A stretch of DNA of 60,729 nt from Candidatus Peregrinibacteria bacterium Gr01-1014_25. GTDB lineage: Bacteria; Patescibacteriota; Gracilibacteria; Peribacterales; Peribacteraceae. Positions 43,585 through 50,836 of this stretch are shown piece after piece. The stretch is from positions 1-60,729 of the forward strand of contig VMFU01000006.1 of NCBI GenBank assembly GCA_007376205.1, read 5' to 3'. Below the pieces are notes generated by a model that was given only the letters and a program-made list of their open reading frames with translations, made no database searches and was not told where the DNA came from. Numbering within the stretch: the stretch's first letter is position 1; each line of letters starts with the position of its first letter. The position numbers were made by a program, and so were the translations under genes.

Positions 43585-43612
43585 AAAATACGTATATACA
43601 AATAATTGTCAA
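43585..43612 (-). promoter_or_regulatory. promoter of the 43092-43472 gene
   Basis: TTGACA (43612-43607), 16-nt spacer, TATTTT (43590-43585) on the minus strand. The predicted ~105-nt leader contains TGACAG/CTGTCA (43544-43559) and GAGAA/TTCTC hairpins before the Shine-Dalgarno. Confidence 0.6.
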
Positions 43613-43639
43613 TTTTTTCTCTTTCGCCTCCATATCTGA

Positions 43640-44641
43640 TCATGCCTCGGGTTCCCTTGGGAGATCATGACGGACGATCGCCGCGGTCAGATCGCGGCTG
43701 CCGGTGAGGGCGTTGAAATTATCAGCGATGAACGTGGCTCCGACATCCGCGAAGGGACGGCTGGGCGGATCCATTGGCGCCTTCAGTGCAATGTGGTGGC
43801 GATAACCGATGATGCGAATCAATTCGCGCGCAAAGACATCGCGCAGATTGAGCTCCGTGAAGCAATTCAGGCGGAGATTCTCCGTGAAAGGCGGATGTGG
43901 AAGCCCCGTCATGATGAAGCGGCCCTGGCCATCCGCCAACTGCCGTGCTTGGATCAGCGTCAACGCCATCTCACGCGCCTGCTCCCGCACACGCTCATCC
44001 AGAGCTCTCTTCGCTTCAGTATCCCCCGCTTTTGCTTTCTCGAGCAGGGCATTGAACACAATTTCCCAGGTGAAATCATGGACTCGCGCTCGATCCGCCA
44101 TCCGGTCGCGCTGCGAAGGGATGTCGGCGTACGTATCCGTGAAAGCGCGCGGACTGAAGTCAATGGCGCCGTCCGTCGCGCCAAGCACACGCGACGTATA
44201 GCATTTGACCAATTGCCCGACTGTTTCCATGTGTCGCTTTGATACCTTTTCACGCTCGATCATGGTCATGGGGCTCATAGGCGCAGCCTTGCGCTCGCGT
44301 TTTTCTTTCTTCGACACCCTCGGTGGGGGCGGAAGAATATCGCCGAAGCGTTCGCGGATGTTGGCCACAAGCGCGCCCGACGTGAATTCCGCCGGCCATC
44401 CGAAAACCACGGGCAGGGGAACACGATCGGTCTCCAATCGCTGCTTCACAAAAACTTGTCCGATGCGTTGCAAATACAATGAAAGCACGGCATGAACGCT
44501 GTCGGCGGATTTCGGCTGTATCGGTTCGGTCCATGTTTCTTGGGTACGAATTTCCTCCTTGCTGTTGCCGGCAACGACACTCGTGGACATGCGCAGCGGC
44601 GTGCCGTGAATAGCTGCATTGATGGCGTACAATTTCGTCAC
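43640..44641 (-). CDS. hypothetical protein
   Basis: 333 residues, soluble, charged, no recognised family; a Pro/Lys-rich linker at about 100-125 separates two domains. The GTG start at 44641 lies 6 nt after TAAAAT, a leaderless arrangement. It is transcribed divergently from tRNA-Gly. Confidence 0.6.
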   Translation of the reverse strand: MTKLYAINAAIHGTPLRMSTSVVAGNSKEEIRTQETWTEPIQPKSADSVHAVLSLYLQRIGQVFVKQRLETDRVPLPVVFGWPAEFTSGALVANIRERFGDILPPPPRVSKKEKRERKAAPMSPMTMIEREKVSKRHMETVGQLVKCYTSRVLGATDGAIDFSPRAFTDTYADIPSQRDRMADRARVHDFTWEIVFNALLEKAKAGDTEAKRALDERVREQAREMALTLIQARQLADGQGRFIMTGLPHPPFTENLRLNCFTELNLRDVFARELIRIIGYRHHIALKAPMDPPSRPFADVGATFIADNFNALTGSRDLTAAIVRHDLPREPEA

Positions 44642-44717
44642 TGTTGTATTTTACTGACTAATTCAAATTGGTCAAACGCCGCTCCCCGTAGACATTCTTG
44701 CTATACTGCGCATCGTC

Positions 44718-44791
44718 GCGGGTATCGTACAATGGTAGTACGCCAGCCTTCCAAGCTGGAGACGCGGGTTCGATTCCCGCTACCCGCTCCA
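44718..44791 (+). tRNA. tRNA-Gly (TCC)
   Basis: 74 nt: acceptor GCGGGTA/TACCCGC, anticodon stem CCAGC/GCTGG with loop CTTCCAA (TCC), T arm GCGGG/CCCGC, discriminator T and encoded CCA. TATACT (44702-44707) is the -10 box. Part of its 3' end is repeated at 45224-45236. Confidence 0.96.
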
Positions 44792-44943
44792 TCCGGCTTC
44801 GTCTGCGGACTACGCCGGGATTTCGCGTTCTATGAGCTAGTGGAACGTCAAGCACACTTTCCTGAAGCCCAAAATCGGTAAACGAAGCCGGATGCCCCGG
44901 CGTAGCCGATCCAAAGAGAGACGGAGCCGGGCAAACTATCCGT

Positions 44944-45183
44944 ATGTATTTCGTCTATCTTTTGCAAAGTATCTCCTGTCCCACGAGAAAGTACGTTGGT
45001 ATTAGCGATGATCCACAGCGGAGACTTATGGAACACAACAGCGGCCAGAGTATTCATACAAACAGATTCAAACCGTGGAAACTCATGACATATGTAACGT
45101 TTGATAATCGGCAGAAGGCTGAATCTTTTGAACGCTACCTCAAATCCCACTCCGGCCGCGCATTTGCCAAGAAGCATTTATAA
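44944..45183 (+). CDS. GIY-YIG nuclease domain protein
   Basis: 79 residues, a minimal GIY-YIG endonuclease of the UvrC N-terminal-like/UPF0213 type. The motif pair is YFVYLL...KYVGIS, followed by the catalytic Arg (RRLMEHNSG) and the Glu of the last helix (ESFERYLK). AT-rich codon use contrasts with its flanks. It sits between two copies of the tRNA-Gly 3' end, so it may be a mobile or homing-type gene. Confidence 0.85.
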   Translation: MYFVYLLQSISCPTRKYVGISDDPQRRLMEHNSGQSIHTNRFKPWKLMTYVTFDNRQKAESFERYLKSHSGRAFAKKHL

Positions 45184-45223
45184 GAGTGATTTGGCTTGGA
45201 GGGGCGGTCTAGCCAAAGGCAGG

Positions 45224-45236
45224 GCTACCCGCTCTA
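45224..45236 (+). repeat. tRNA-Gly 3'-end copy
   Basis: GCTACCCGCTCTA; 12 of 13 bases match the end of tRNA-Gly (44779-44791), 11 of them consecutive. Candidate attachment-site duplicate. Confidence 0.6.
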
Positions 45237-45306
45237 CCTAATTCATGGCTTATCCAAGCTATCAGCTTTTTTACTGGTAGCTGAAATACAACTATGCTCC
45301 TCACAT

Positions 45307-45621
45307 ATGCATCCTGAAAATGTCGAGGCCTACGAGGCGAATCTCAGCTCCGAAGTACAAAGATTATCAAATGGCATTGCTGGACAAGTTGGCATGGGAA
45401 AATCCGAAGCAGAAGCCATAGACGCTGTTATTGATTTTGGAACTCTGTCGCACACTGCAACCGATCAATTAAAAATTGCTGCCTTGATGAAGGCAGATGC
45501 AAAATTATTCTGGCAGTTATTAGAGGGGCAATTAGCAAATATAGAGAATTCAAAGGTAAGGGAATGTGTCCGAGCAATGTTTACCAGTCGATACGAACGA
45601 TTAATGAGCCACCAGAAATGA
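45307..45621 (+). CDS. hypothetical protein (island)
   Basis: 104 residues, helical and acidic, without a recognised family. ATG 45307 is chosen because TATGCT (45293-45298) lies 8 nt upstream; the open frame upstream contains the tRNA-end repeat. AT-rich like the GIY-YIG gene. Confidence 0.55.
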   Translation: MHPENVEAYEANLSSEVQRLSNGIAGQVGMGKSEAEAIDAVIDFGTLSHTATDQLKIAALMKADAKLFWQLLEGQLANIENSKVRECVRAMFTSRYERLMSHQK

Positions 45622-45724
45622 TGGGGATATATCATGGACACAAACTCCTAGAACCACTCATGACGGTTGCAATAATTTCCAGTAACTCACTCCACACTTC
45701 TTCGACTTTCGCCAAAGTGGCATG

Positions 45725-45736
45725 AGGAGTTCGAAT
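45725..45736 (+). repeat. tRNA T-arm-like remnant
   Basis: AGGAGTTCGAAT is identical to the T arm of tRNA-Ala in this window (3806-3817). It marks the right boundary of the second AT-rich island. The 100 bases before it (45622-45724) show no gene. Confidence 0.45.
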
Positions 45737-45738
45737 AT

Positions 45739-46029
45739 TCACCGCTCGGAGAGCTTCAGTATTTTCTCCTCACTCACGCTCGCCCACGGGTGGCACGTCA
45801 GTAATCGGCGGATGGTCAGCAGGCTGCCGGTGAGCGCTCCGCGCGTTGCGATGACCTGCCGCGCGTACAACGAACACGTGGGCTCGTGGCGGCAGAAACC
45901 ATACGGGTGCAACGCCTTGAGCGGCCCATGATCGGGCGAGAGCGTGCATTGGTAGCCGATGATCATCGCACCGAGGATGCGGCGGGGGAGCAAGGCAATC
46001 GCGCGCGCGATGTTGTGGATCGTATGCAT
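45739..46029 (-). CDS. yidD: membrane protein insertion efficiency factor YidD
   Basis: 96 residues. The family core is clear: IGYQCTLSPDHG, RHEPTCSLYA and RLLTCHPW, with an amphipathic N-terminal helix. YidD assists YidC-dependent membrane insertion. Divergent from the 46054 gene; its stop is 2 nt from the island edge. Confidence 0.93.
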   Translation of the reverse strand: MHTIHNIARAIALLPRRILGAMIIGYQCTLSPDHGPLKALHPYGFCRHEPTCSLYARQVIATRGALTGSLLTIRRLLTCHPWASVSEEKILKLSER

Positions 46030-46053
46030 GGGGCGTACGCTATGCTATACTGT

Positions 46054-46317
46054 ATGGAAGTGCCGGACACCCTGACCGTCGCTGGCGTGCAAGCGGGAAT
46101 GTGGATCGCCGTATCGGTCCTCCTGCTGGTCGTCCTGTACCACGTTCTCTTCATCGTGGTCGACGTGCGAAAAATCGTCCGACGCTTCAATCGGCTGACG
46201 GAGGATGTGGAGTCCGTGCTCGAAAAGCCGCTCGCGATGACCGACCGCCTGCTGCGCTGGGGCATCGCCGCGATCGAGGAGAAGACGGAGAAGCATCAAC
46301 ATAAGAAGCACCATTAA
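46054..46317 (+). CDS. small membrane protein with cytoplasmic helix
   Basis: 87 residues: one membrane helix (about 14-36), a charged amphipathic helix and a His/Lys-rich C-terminus. Unknown function. TATGCT (46041-46046) lies 7 nt before the ATG. Confidence 0.7.
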   Translation: MEVPDTLTVAGVQAGMWIAVSVLLLVVLYHVLFIVVDVRKIVRRFNRLTEDVESVLEKPLAMTDRLLRWGIAAIEEKTEKHQHKKHH

Positions 46318-46340
46318 AAAAACCATGCGCGAAGCGATGG
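46314..46340 (-). terminator. weak rho-independent terminator
   Basis: A CCAT/ATGG plus CGC/GCG hairpin (46323-46340, one bulge) followed on the minus strand by seven Ts. It probably ends the 46422-46919 transcript. Confidence 0.5.
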
Positions 46341-46421
46341 GTCTTGTGGGTCCCGGCGCTGAGCGCTCCTTGTGAGGAAGGGTGGGTTCGCGGGAGGGAC
46401 ACCAGGGGTGGCCATCCCACG

Positions 46422-46919
46422 CTACAACACCGGCTGTTTATCAATGAAAATGCGGATGAACATGCGCTTCACCACGTCGGTCGACGCTTCCCAGATCTGC
46501 GCGAGGAGGCCGTTGAGTTTGCGGATGCGAGCGTAAAGCTGCGCGAGCTGAAACGCCTGACCCGGGCGCCCGATGCGCGTGATGGTCTTCGCCTGTCGCC
46601 GGAGCGTGCGCACTTCCTTCGTAATATGTTTGGCGATGTCCCGTTGCATGACCTGGGTGGCCGGGAGATTCTGGATCGCCTGATCCCGTGGCGAAACGAC
46701 TGGAGTGTCCCCCTGTGTTTGCGTCATCGCACCGCCACTGCCCGCGCCCATGTCTCCCGAGCGATCTTCACCGGTTTTCTCGCTGATCTGCATGCTGTCG
46801 ATCTGATCCAGGATTGCTTCGATGCCCGGCGTCTTCGCTGGCTGCAGAACGCGCTGTTCCGGCGAAAGCGTCGGAACGGTTGGAGCCTTTTCTGGCGTGT
46901 GTGGAGTTTGCGCTGCCAT
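46422..46919 (-). CDS. hypothetical protein
   Basis: 165 residues. The first ~90 are Pro/Gln/Ser-rich and probably disordered; the rest is a basic helical region (VMQRDIAKHITKEVRTLRRQAK) and a hydrophobic C-terminus. Unknown function. ATG 46919 is preferred over upstream starts that run into the HIT gene. GGAGG lies about 19 nt upstream of the ATG and GGAAGG immediately before it. Confidence 0.6.
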   Translation of the reverse strand: MAAQTPHTPEKAPTVPTLSPEQRVLQPAKTPGIEAILDQIDSMQISEKTGEDRSGDMGAGSGGAMTQTQGDTPVVSPRDQAIQNLPATQVMQRDIAKHITKEVRTLRRQAKTITRIGRPGQAFQLAQLYARIRKLNGLLAQIWEASTDVVKRMFIRIFIDKQPVL

Positions 46920-46986
46920 CCTTCCTATTCTCCTCCTTTTTCGTGTTTTAGGCAAGTTTTTCCTCCCTCTGCTATTCTGTATGCCC

Positions 46987-47316
46987 ATGGAAGAGCGCAC
47001 GGTGTTCCACAAGATCCGAGACGGGGAATTGCCCGCGGAAATCGTCCAAAGCGACGAGGACGTGATGGTGTTCAAAGACATTCACCCCAAAGCGCCGACG
47101 CACCTGCTCTTCATTCCCAAGCACTTCGTCGCGTCGATCGCCGACGTAACGCCGGAGACGGCGCACTTGCCCGGGCTGCTGATTCTGAAGGCGCAACAGT
47201 TTGCAAAAGAGCAGGGGATCAGCGGCTACAAGCTCACGTTCCATGTCGGCGAAGGTGGGGGGCAGGAAGTGCCGTATCTGCACCTGCACTTCATGAGCGA
47301 GGAGCAAATCGCGTGA
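46987..47316 (+). CDS. HIT family nucleotide-binding protein
   Basis: 109 residues with the histidine triad YLHLHF and the N-terminal FHKIRDGELPAEIV typical of the HINT branch, which hydrolyses AMP-lysine-type adenylates. ATG 46987 is chosen over 46981 because TATTCT (46973-46978) then lies 8 nt upstream. Its 3' end overlaps the convergent HAD gene by 26 nt. Confidence 0.93.
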   Translation: MEERTVFHKIRDGELPAEIVQSDEDVMVFKDIHPKAPTHLLFIPKHFVASIADVTPETAHLPGLLILKAQQFAKEQGISGYKLTFHVGEGGGQEVPYLHLHFMSEEQIA

Positions 47317-47950
47317 GGATGTCGGGCACTGCGTCCAGTTGGGTGACGAGCGTATCCGCCTGCGACAGATCCTGTTCGCCGTTCACATCGGTTCGCAGGG
47401 CAATGCACGTCATGCCAGCGGCCTTCGCCGCGGCGACGCCGTTCGTCGAATCCTCGATGACGACGCATGTCGCGGGCTCGGCGCCAAGGTCCCCGGCTGC
47501 CAGGAGGTAGACGTCGGGATGCGGTTTCGTCCGGTCGCCGACATCATCGCCGCTGCGGATCGTGCGGAAATGATGTCGCAGGCCGAGACGCTCAAGGGCC
47601 TTCTCGATCCACCGGCGTTTCGACGATGAGGCGATGCCGATGGGGATGTTGTTCCGTGCGAGATACGCGAGGAGAACGTCGAGGCCCGGGAGCGGCTTGG
47701 CGCGCTCGCCGTAGACGACGTCGACGCACTCCTCCAGCCGCCGCGAAAATTCGGAAAATGGCATACGCAAGCCGTATTCTCGTGTCAAAAATTCGTGGCT
47801 GCTCTCGACGCCCAGTCCCATCATCCGCGCTCCGTCCGCGCGGGTCCATCCGGGGACGATGCTCGGGAAGAACACGTCATCGCCCAGCGTGATCCAGTGT
47901 CGCTCGCTGTCGACAATGACGCCGTCGAAGTCGAAGATGAAAGCTTTCAT
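47291..47950 (-). CDS. HAD-superfamily hydrolase (beta-phosphoglucomutase-like)
   Basis: 219 residues. FDFDGVIVDSE (motif I with the nucleophilic Asp), GIASSSKRRWIE (motif II), TKPHPDVY (motif III Lys) and VVIEDSTNGVAAA (motif IV) are all present, as in beta-phosphoglucomutase and 2-deoxyglucose-6-phosphatase relatives. A role in sugar-phosphate metabolism is plausible. The stop lies inside the 3' end of the HIT gene. Confidence 0.9.
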   Translation of the reverse strand: MKAFIFDFDGVIVDSERHWITLGDDVFFPSIVPGWTRADGARMMGLGVESSHEFLTREYGLRMPFSEFSRRLEECVDVVYGERAKPLPGLDVLLAYLARNNIPIGIASSSKRRWIEKALERLGLRHHFRTIRSGDDVGDRTKPHPDVYLLAAGDLGAEPATCVVIEDSTNGVAAAKAAGMTCIALRTDVNGEQDLSQADTLVTQLDAVPDILTRFAPRS

Positions 47951-47965
47951 GAGAAGATGCCAACG

Positions 47966-48031
47966 ATACCAAGGAAACCAAAGAAACCAAGGATGCTTGA
48001 TCCCATTGGTCTCTTCGGCTTTGTTGGAATC
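47966..48031. repeat. 9-nt-period repeat, locus 3 (two arms)
   Basis: GATACCAAG, GAAACCAAA, GAAACCAAG (47966-47992) face CATTGGTCT, CTTCGGCTT, TGTTGGAAT (48005-48031) in 9-nt phase. It fills the gap between the HAD start and the rpsA stop. Confidence 0.75.
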
Positions 48032-49396
48032 TTAAGCAGAATATCCAGCCGCTTCGGCCTCTTCCTTTGTGGCGAATGCGACGCGCTTCTCGGGTTTGAT
48101 CTTCTTGCCCTGGGCGCTGTCCACCGCGTAGTACTTCTTGCCGTCCTTCGAAGCGACCCACGCACCAGAGCCTGCGGCTCGGTGCGGGGCAGGCTCTTCG
48201 GTCTCCTCGGTTTCCTTGGACCCCTTGGTCTCTTCGGTCTCCTTGGCTTTTGCCGCTTCCTCCTCCCGTTCCTTCTTCAGCCGCTCCAGCGTTGCCTTGT
48301 CGATGGGCAGGAGCGCCTTGATCGAGAGGCCGATGCGCCGCTCGTCGACGTCGATGTTGATGACCTGCGCCTCGACCTTCTGGCCGATCGTCAGCACCTC
48401 CGCGGGATCGGTGACTTTGTGGTGGGCCAGTTCGGACAGGTGTACGAGGCCGTTGATGTCGCGCTCGAGCTTGAGGAACGCTCCGTACTCGGTGAAGCGT
48501 ACGACGGTGCCCGCGACTTTTTCGCCGACGGGGTAGCGCTTGGCGACCTCCTCCCACGGGTCCTTGGTCAGCTGCTTCATGGAGAGCGAGAGCTTGTCGC
48601 CGTCGACGCCGATGACCTTCACCGTGACGCGGTCGCCGAGTTCGGCGCACTCGGCAGGATTGCGGACGTGGCCCCAGGCGATTTCGGAGATGTGGACCAG
48701 GCCCTCGAGGCCGTCGAAGGTCACGAAGAGGCCGAATTTCACGACGCCGCTGACGATGCCTTCCTTCACCTCGCCCGCCTTCAGGCCTTCCAGCGCCTTG
48801 GCGCGCTGTTCCGCCATGGCTTCGCGCTCGCTCACGACGATCTTGCCGGCTTCCTCGTCCATGGTGACGATCTTCACCACGAACGTGTGGCCGACGAATT
48901 TCTGCAGGCGCGACATGATTTCGGAGCTGTCGGCGTTGTTCACCCGCGGGTAGTTGGCGGGGGAGAGCTGGCTGACCGGCAGGAACGCGCGGATGCCGTC
49001 GATGTTCGCGATGAGTCCGCCCTTGTTCGCCTCCTGCGCCGTGAAGTTCATCGTGCCGTCCTCCTCGAGCAACTTGTGGAAACGGTCCCACGCCTTCTTC
49101 TGGCTGGCCATGCGCAGGCTCAAAACGACGAGTCCTTCATCGTTTTCCTCCTCCAGGACGAGTGCGGATACCGAAACTCCGGTCTGCAGTTCGCGGAACG
49201 TGTTGAACGAATCGCGCAATTCGCGGCCCGAGATGATGCCGGTCGCCGTGCCATACAGGTCGATGAGCAGCTTGTTCTTGCCCTTGAACACGACATCGCC
49301 CTCGACGAGCTCGCCGGGTTTGGCACGGAATAAAGGAGGGGACGCCTTGAGGAGGTCGTCCATGATGTGCGGAGCTTTGGCCTTGGCTGCGGGCAT
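48032..49396 (-). CDS. rpsA: 30S ribosomal protein S1 with C-terminal extension
   Basis: 454 residues. Four S1/OB repeats (roughly 18-85, 100-170, 185-255 and 270-340) of the type that grips mRNA on the 30S subunit. A repetitive KETEET linker follows, encoded by the 9-nt repeat, and then a ~45-residue module ending in EEAEAAGYSA. That module resembles Ada-type metal-binding tails, but the usual Cys/His ligands are absent. ATG 49396 is preferred. No Shine-Dalgarno is seen. Confidence 0.9.
   Translation of the reverse strand: MPAAKAKAPHIMDDLLKASPPLFRAKPGELVEGDVVFKGKNKLLIDLYGTATGIISGRELRDSFNTFRELQTGVSVSALVLEEENDEGLVVLSLRMASQKKAWDRFHKLLEEDGTMNFTAQEANKGGLIANIDGIRAFLPVSQLSPANYPRVNNADSSEIMSRLQKFVGHTFVVKIVTMDEEAGKIVVSEREAMAEQRAKALEGLKAGEVKEGIVSGVVKFGLFVTFDGLEGLVHISEIAWGHVRNPAECAELGDRVTVKVIGVDGDKLSLSMKQLTKDPWEEVAKRYPVGEKVAGTVVRFTEYGAFLKLERDINGLVHLSELAHHKVTDPAEVLTIGQKVEAQVINIDVDERRIGLSIKALLPIDKATLERLKKEREEEAAKAKETEETKGSKETEETEEPAPHRAAGSGAWVASKDGKKYYAVDSAQGKKIKPEKRVAFATKEEAEAAGYSA
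48196..48249. repeat. 9-nt-period repeat, locus 4 (inside rpsA)
   Basis: Six units CTTCGGTCT, CCTCGGTTT, CCTTGGACC, CCTTGGTCT, CTTCGGTCT, CCTTGGCTT in exact 9-nt phase. On the coding strand they give Lys/Glu-Glu-Thr repeats in the S1 linker. Confidence 0.8.
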
Positions 49397-49505
49397 ACAA
49401 AGAGGAGGTGCAAGAGGAAGAAGTAAAGGCACCGATCCTTGCACGAGCGATCGGATGCGGGGGGATTGTGCGGATGAAGAGCAGAGAAGTCAAGGAAAGG
49501 CAACG

Positions 49506-50216
49506 TCACAGCGTCGCCTCGACCAGCTTCAGCGGCTCGATGTCGCCGGGGATCTTCTCCTGCTGGCTCGTCTTGGGGTTCAGGATGTTGTAGTACAACT
49601 CCAAGAGGTCGCGCGTCGAGAGGCGGCGCACGTGCAGGCCGATGTTCGTCAGGCCAGCCTGGACCAGATCCACGCGCTCGCCGAGCGCTCGCAGCGACGG
49701 ACCGAGATCCTTCATGCGCTGCTGCGCCTTGGCCGACGAGTCCTCGGGGTGGATCCAGTCGAAGAACTTCTCAACCAGTGTCTTCTTGCGCGTGCCGCGG
49801 TCGAGCGGGACGATGACGTAGAAGCGCTTCTGCATGATGTCGGCGACTTCGAGCAGCCGTTGGATGAACGTGACGTAGGCGGTCGTCTGCTGCTTGAGCA
49901 GGTCGTTGGTTTGCTTCTCCGCCAGCACCGTCAGCTGCCGCAGGTACTCGTCGACGTTCGTCCGCGACGACCGAATGACGATCTGCAGAGGGAAGGACAG
50001 CGTGTTCACGAACGAACCGTAGCCGGCGATGATGCCCTGTTGCTCGGTCTCGCTCTTGAGGTTGAAGTTGAGCGCTTCCACGGCGATCACGGCGCGCATG
50101 CCGCCGTTTTTCAGGAACACCGTGTCCTGGCGGATTTCCCCGATGGGGAGGAACCGCTGGGTTGCGGCCTTGGGGTTCTTCTTGCGCCCGCGGACGGTGT
50201 CTTTGGGTTCAGGCAT
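49506..50216 (-). CDS. TraC-like N-terminal domain protein (T4SS)
   Basis: 236 residues resembling the N-terminal, non-ATPase domain of VirB4/TraC proteins (RFLPIGEIRQDTVFLKNGGMRAVIAV, then a long helical arm). No Walker motif is present, and the next gene is rpsA, so the ATPase half is encoded elsewhere or is missing. It overlaps the PrgI gene by 8 nt, implying coupled translation. Confidence 0.75.
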   Translation of the reverse strand: MPEPKDTVRGRKKNPKAATQRFLPIGEIRQDTVFLKNGGMRAVIAVEALNFNLKSETEQQGIIAGYGSFVNTLSFPLQIVIRSSRTNVDEYLRQLTVLAEKQTNDLLKQQTTAYVTFIQRLLEVADIMQKRFYVIVPLDRGTRKKTLVEKFFDWIHPEDSSAKAQQRMKDLGPSLRALGERVDLVQAGLTNIGLHVRRLSTRDLLELYYNILNPKTSQQEKIPGDIEPLKLVEATL

Positions 50217-50769
50217 GGGCGGTGCGGCCGGAAGGGGATGCGGCGTTCTTCATGATTGTGTCCACGGCGTTCTCCGGCTCCAGAGGATCTACGGCGACGC
50301 GGCTGCGGTTCACCGCGGCGGGCATCTCGATCTCGTCCATCTCCTTCCGGGAATCCAGCAGCGTGCTCACGCGGGAGATTTCCTCGTCCTTCGTGACATG
50401 CGGCGCGATCGTCGCGCGCTGCGGGGTTTCGGGTTCGGCGGTGCGGATGTTGATGGTGAGGCCGCGCCGCGGGGACCACATCCTGCGCGGCGGCTTGTTG
50501 AACCGCTCGAGCATCAGGAAGCAGATGCGCATCATCGAAATGTCGTTGATCCGGACGAAGGCGAAGACGGCCGAGAGCGCTCCCGGAATCCATACCATCA
50601 CCGTGAGAGGGATGCTCAAACCGCCGTACGTTTTCGCCAGCATCGACCACAGAACGTAGCTGAAGCCGCCGCCGACCGCGACGATGATGATCTGGCGCAG
50701 CGTGAGGAATCCGACGATGCGGTCCTCGATGTAGACGTTCTGCGGGATTTTGACGGGCTGGATAGGCAT
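50209..50769 (-). CDS. PrgI family T4SS membrane protein
   Basis: 186 residues. IPQNVYIEDRIVGFLTLRQIIIVAVGGG is the PrgI family start; two membrane helices (about 23-42 and 50-72) follow, then a ~100-residue cytoplasmic tail. PrgI is usually the VirB3-like partner of VirB4 in Gram-positive and CPR systems. TACAAT lies 12 nt before the ATG. Confidence 0.85.
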   Translation of the reverse strand: MPIQPVKIPQNVYIEDRIVGFLTLRQIIIVAVGGGFSYVLWSMLAKTYGGLSIPLTVMVWIPGALSAVFAFVRINDISMMRICFLMLERFNKPPRRMWSPRRGLTINIRTAEPETPQRATIAPHVTKDEEISRVSTLLDSRKEMDEIEMPAAVNRSRVAVDPLEPENAVDTIMKNAASPSGRTAHA

Positions 50770-50836
50770 AGAAATCTCATCATTGTAGCAGAAAACGGCT
50801 CTGCGGAGAAGCGCCTTTCCACGAGCGCGATGACGG

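Larger units (their letters stand above)
44792..45736. mobile_element. tRNA-Gly-anchored AT-rich island
   Basis: About 0.95 kb of lower GC directly downstream of tRNA-Gly. The 11-mer GCTACCCGCTC of the tRNA (44779-44789) recurs at 45224-45234, and a 12-nt T-arm-like sequence (AGGAGTTCGAAT) at 45725-45736 marks the right edge, 2 nt before the yidD stop. Contents: a GIY-YIG gene and a 104-codon gene. A 12-bp inverted repeat (ATCCGGCTTCGT at 44791-44802, complement at 44882-44893) lies at the left end. Confidence 0.6.

Noticed and set aside
44492-44881. 129-codon frame covering tRNA-Gly
   Set aside because: It reads through the tRNA and its promoter; no protein-like features.
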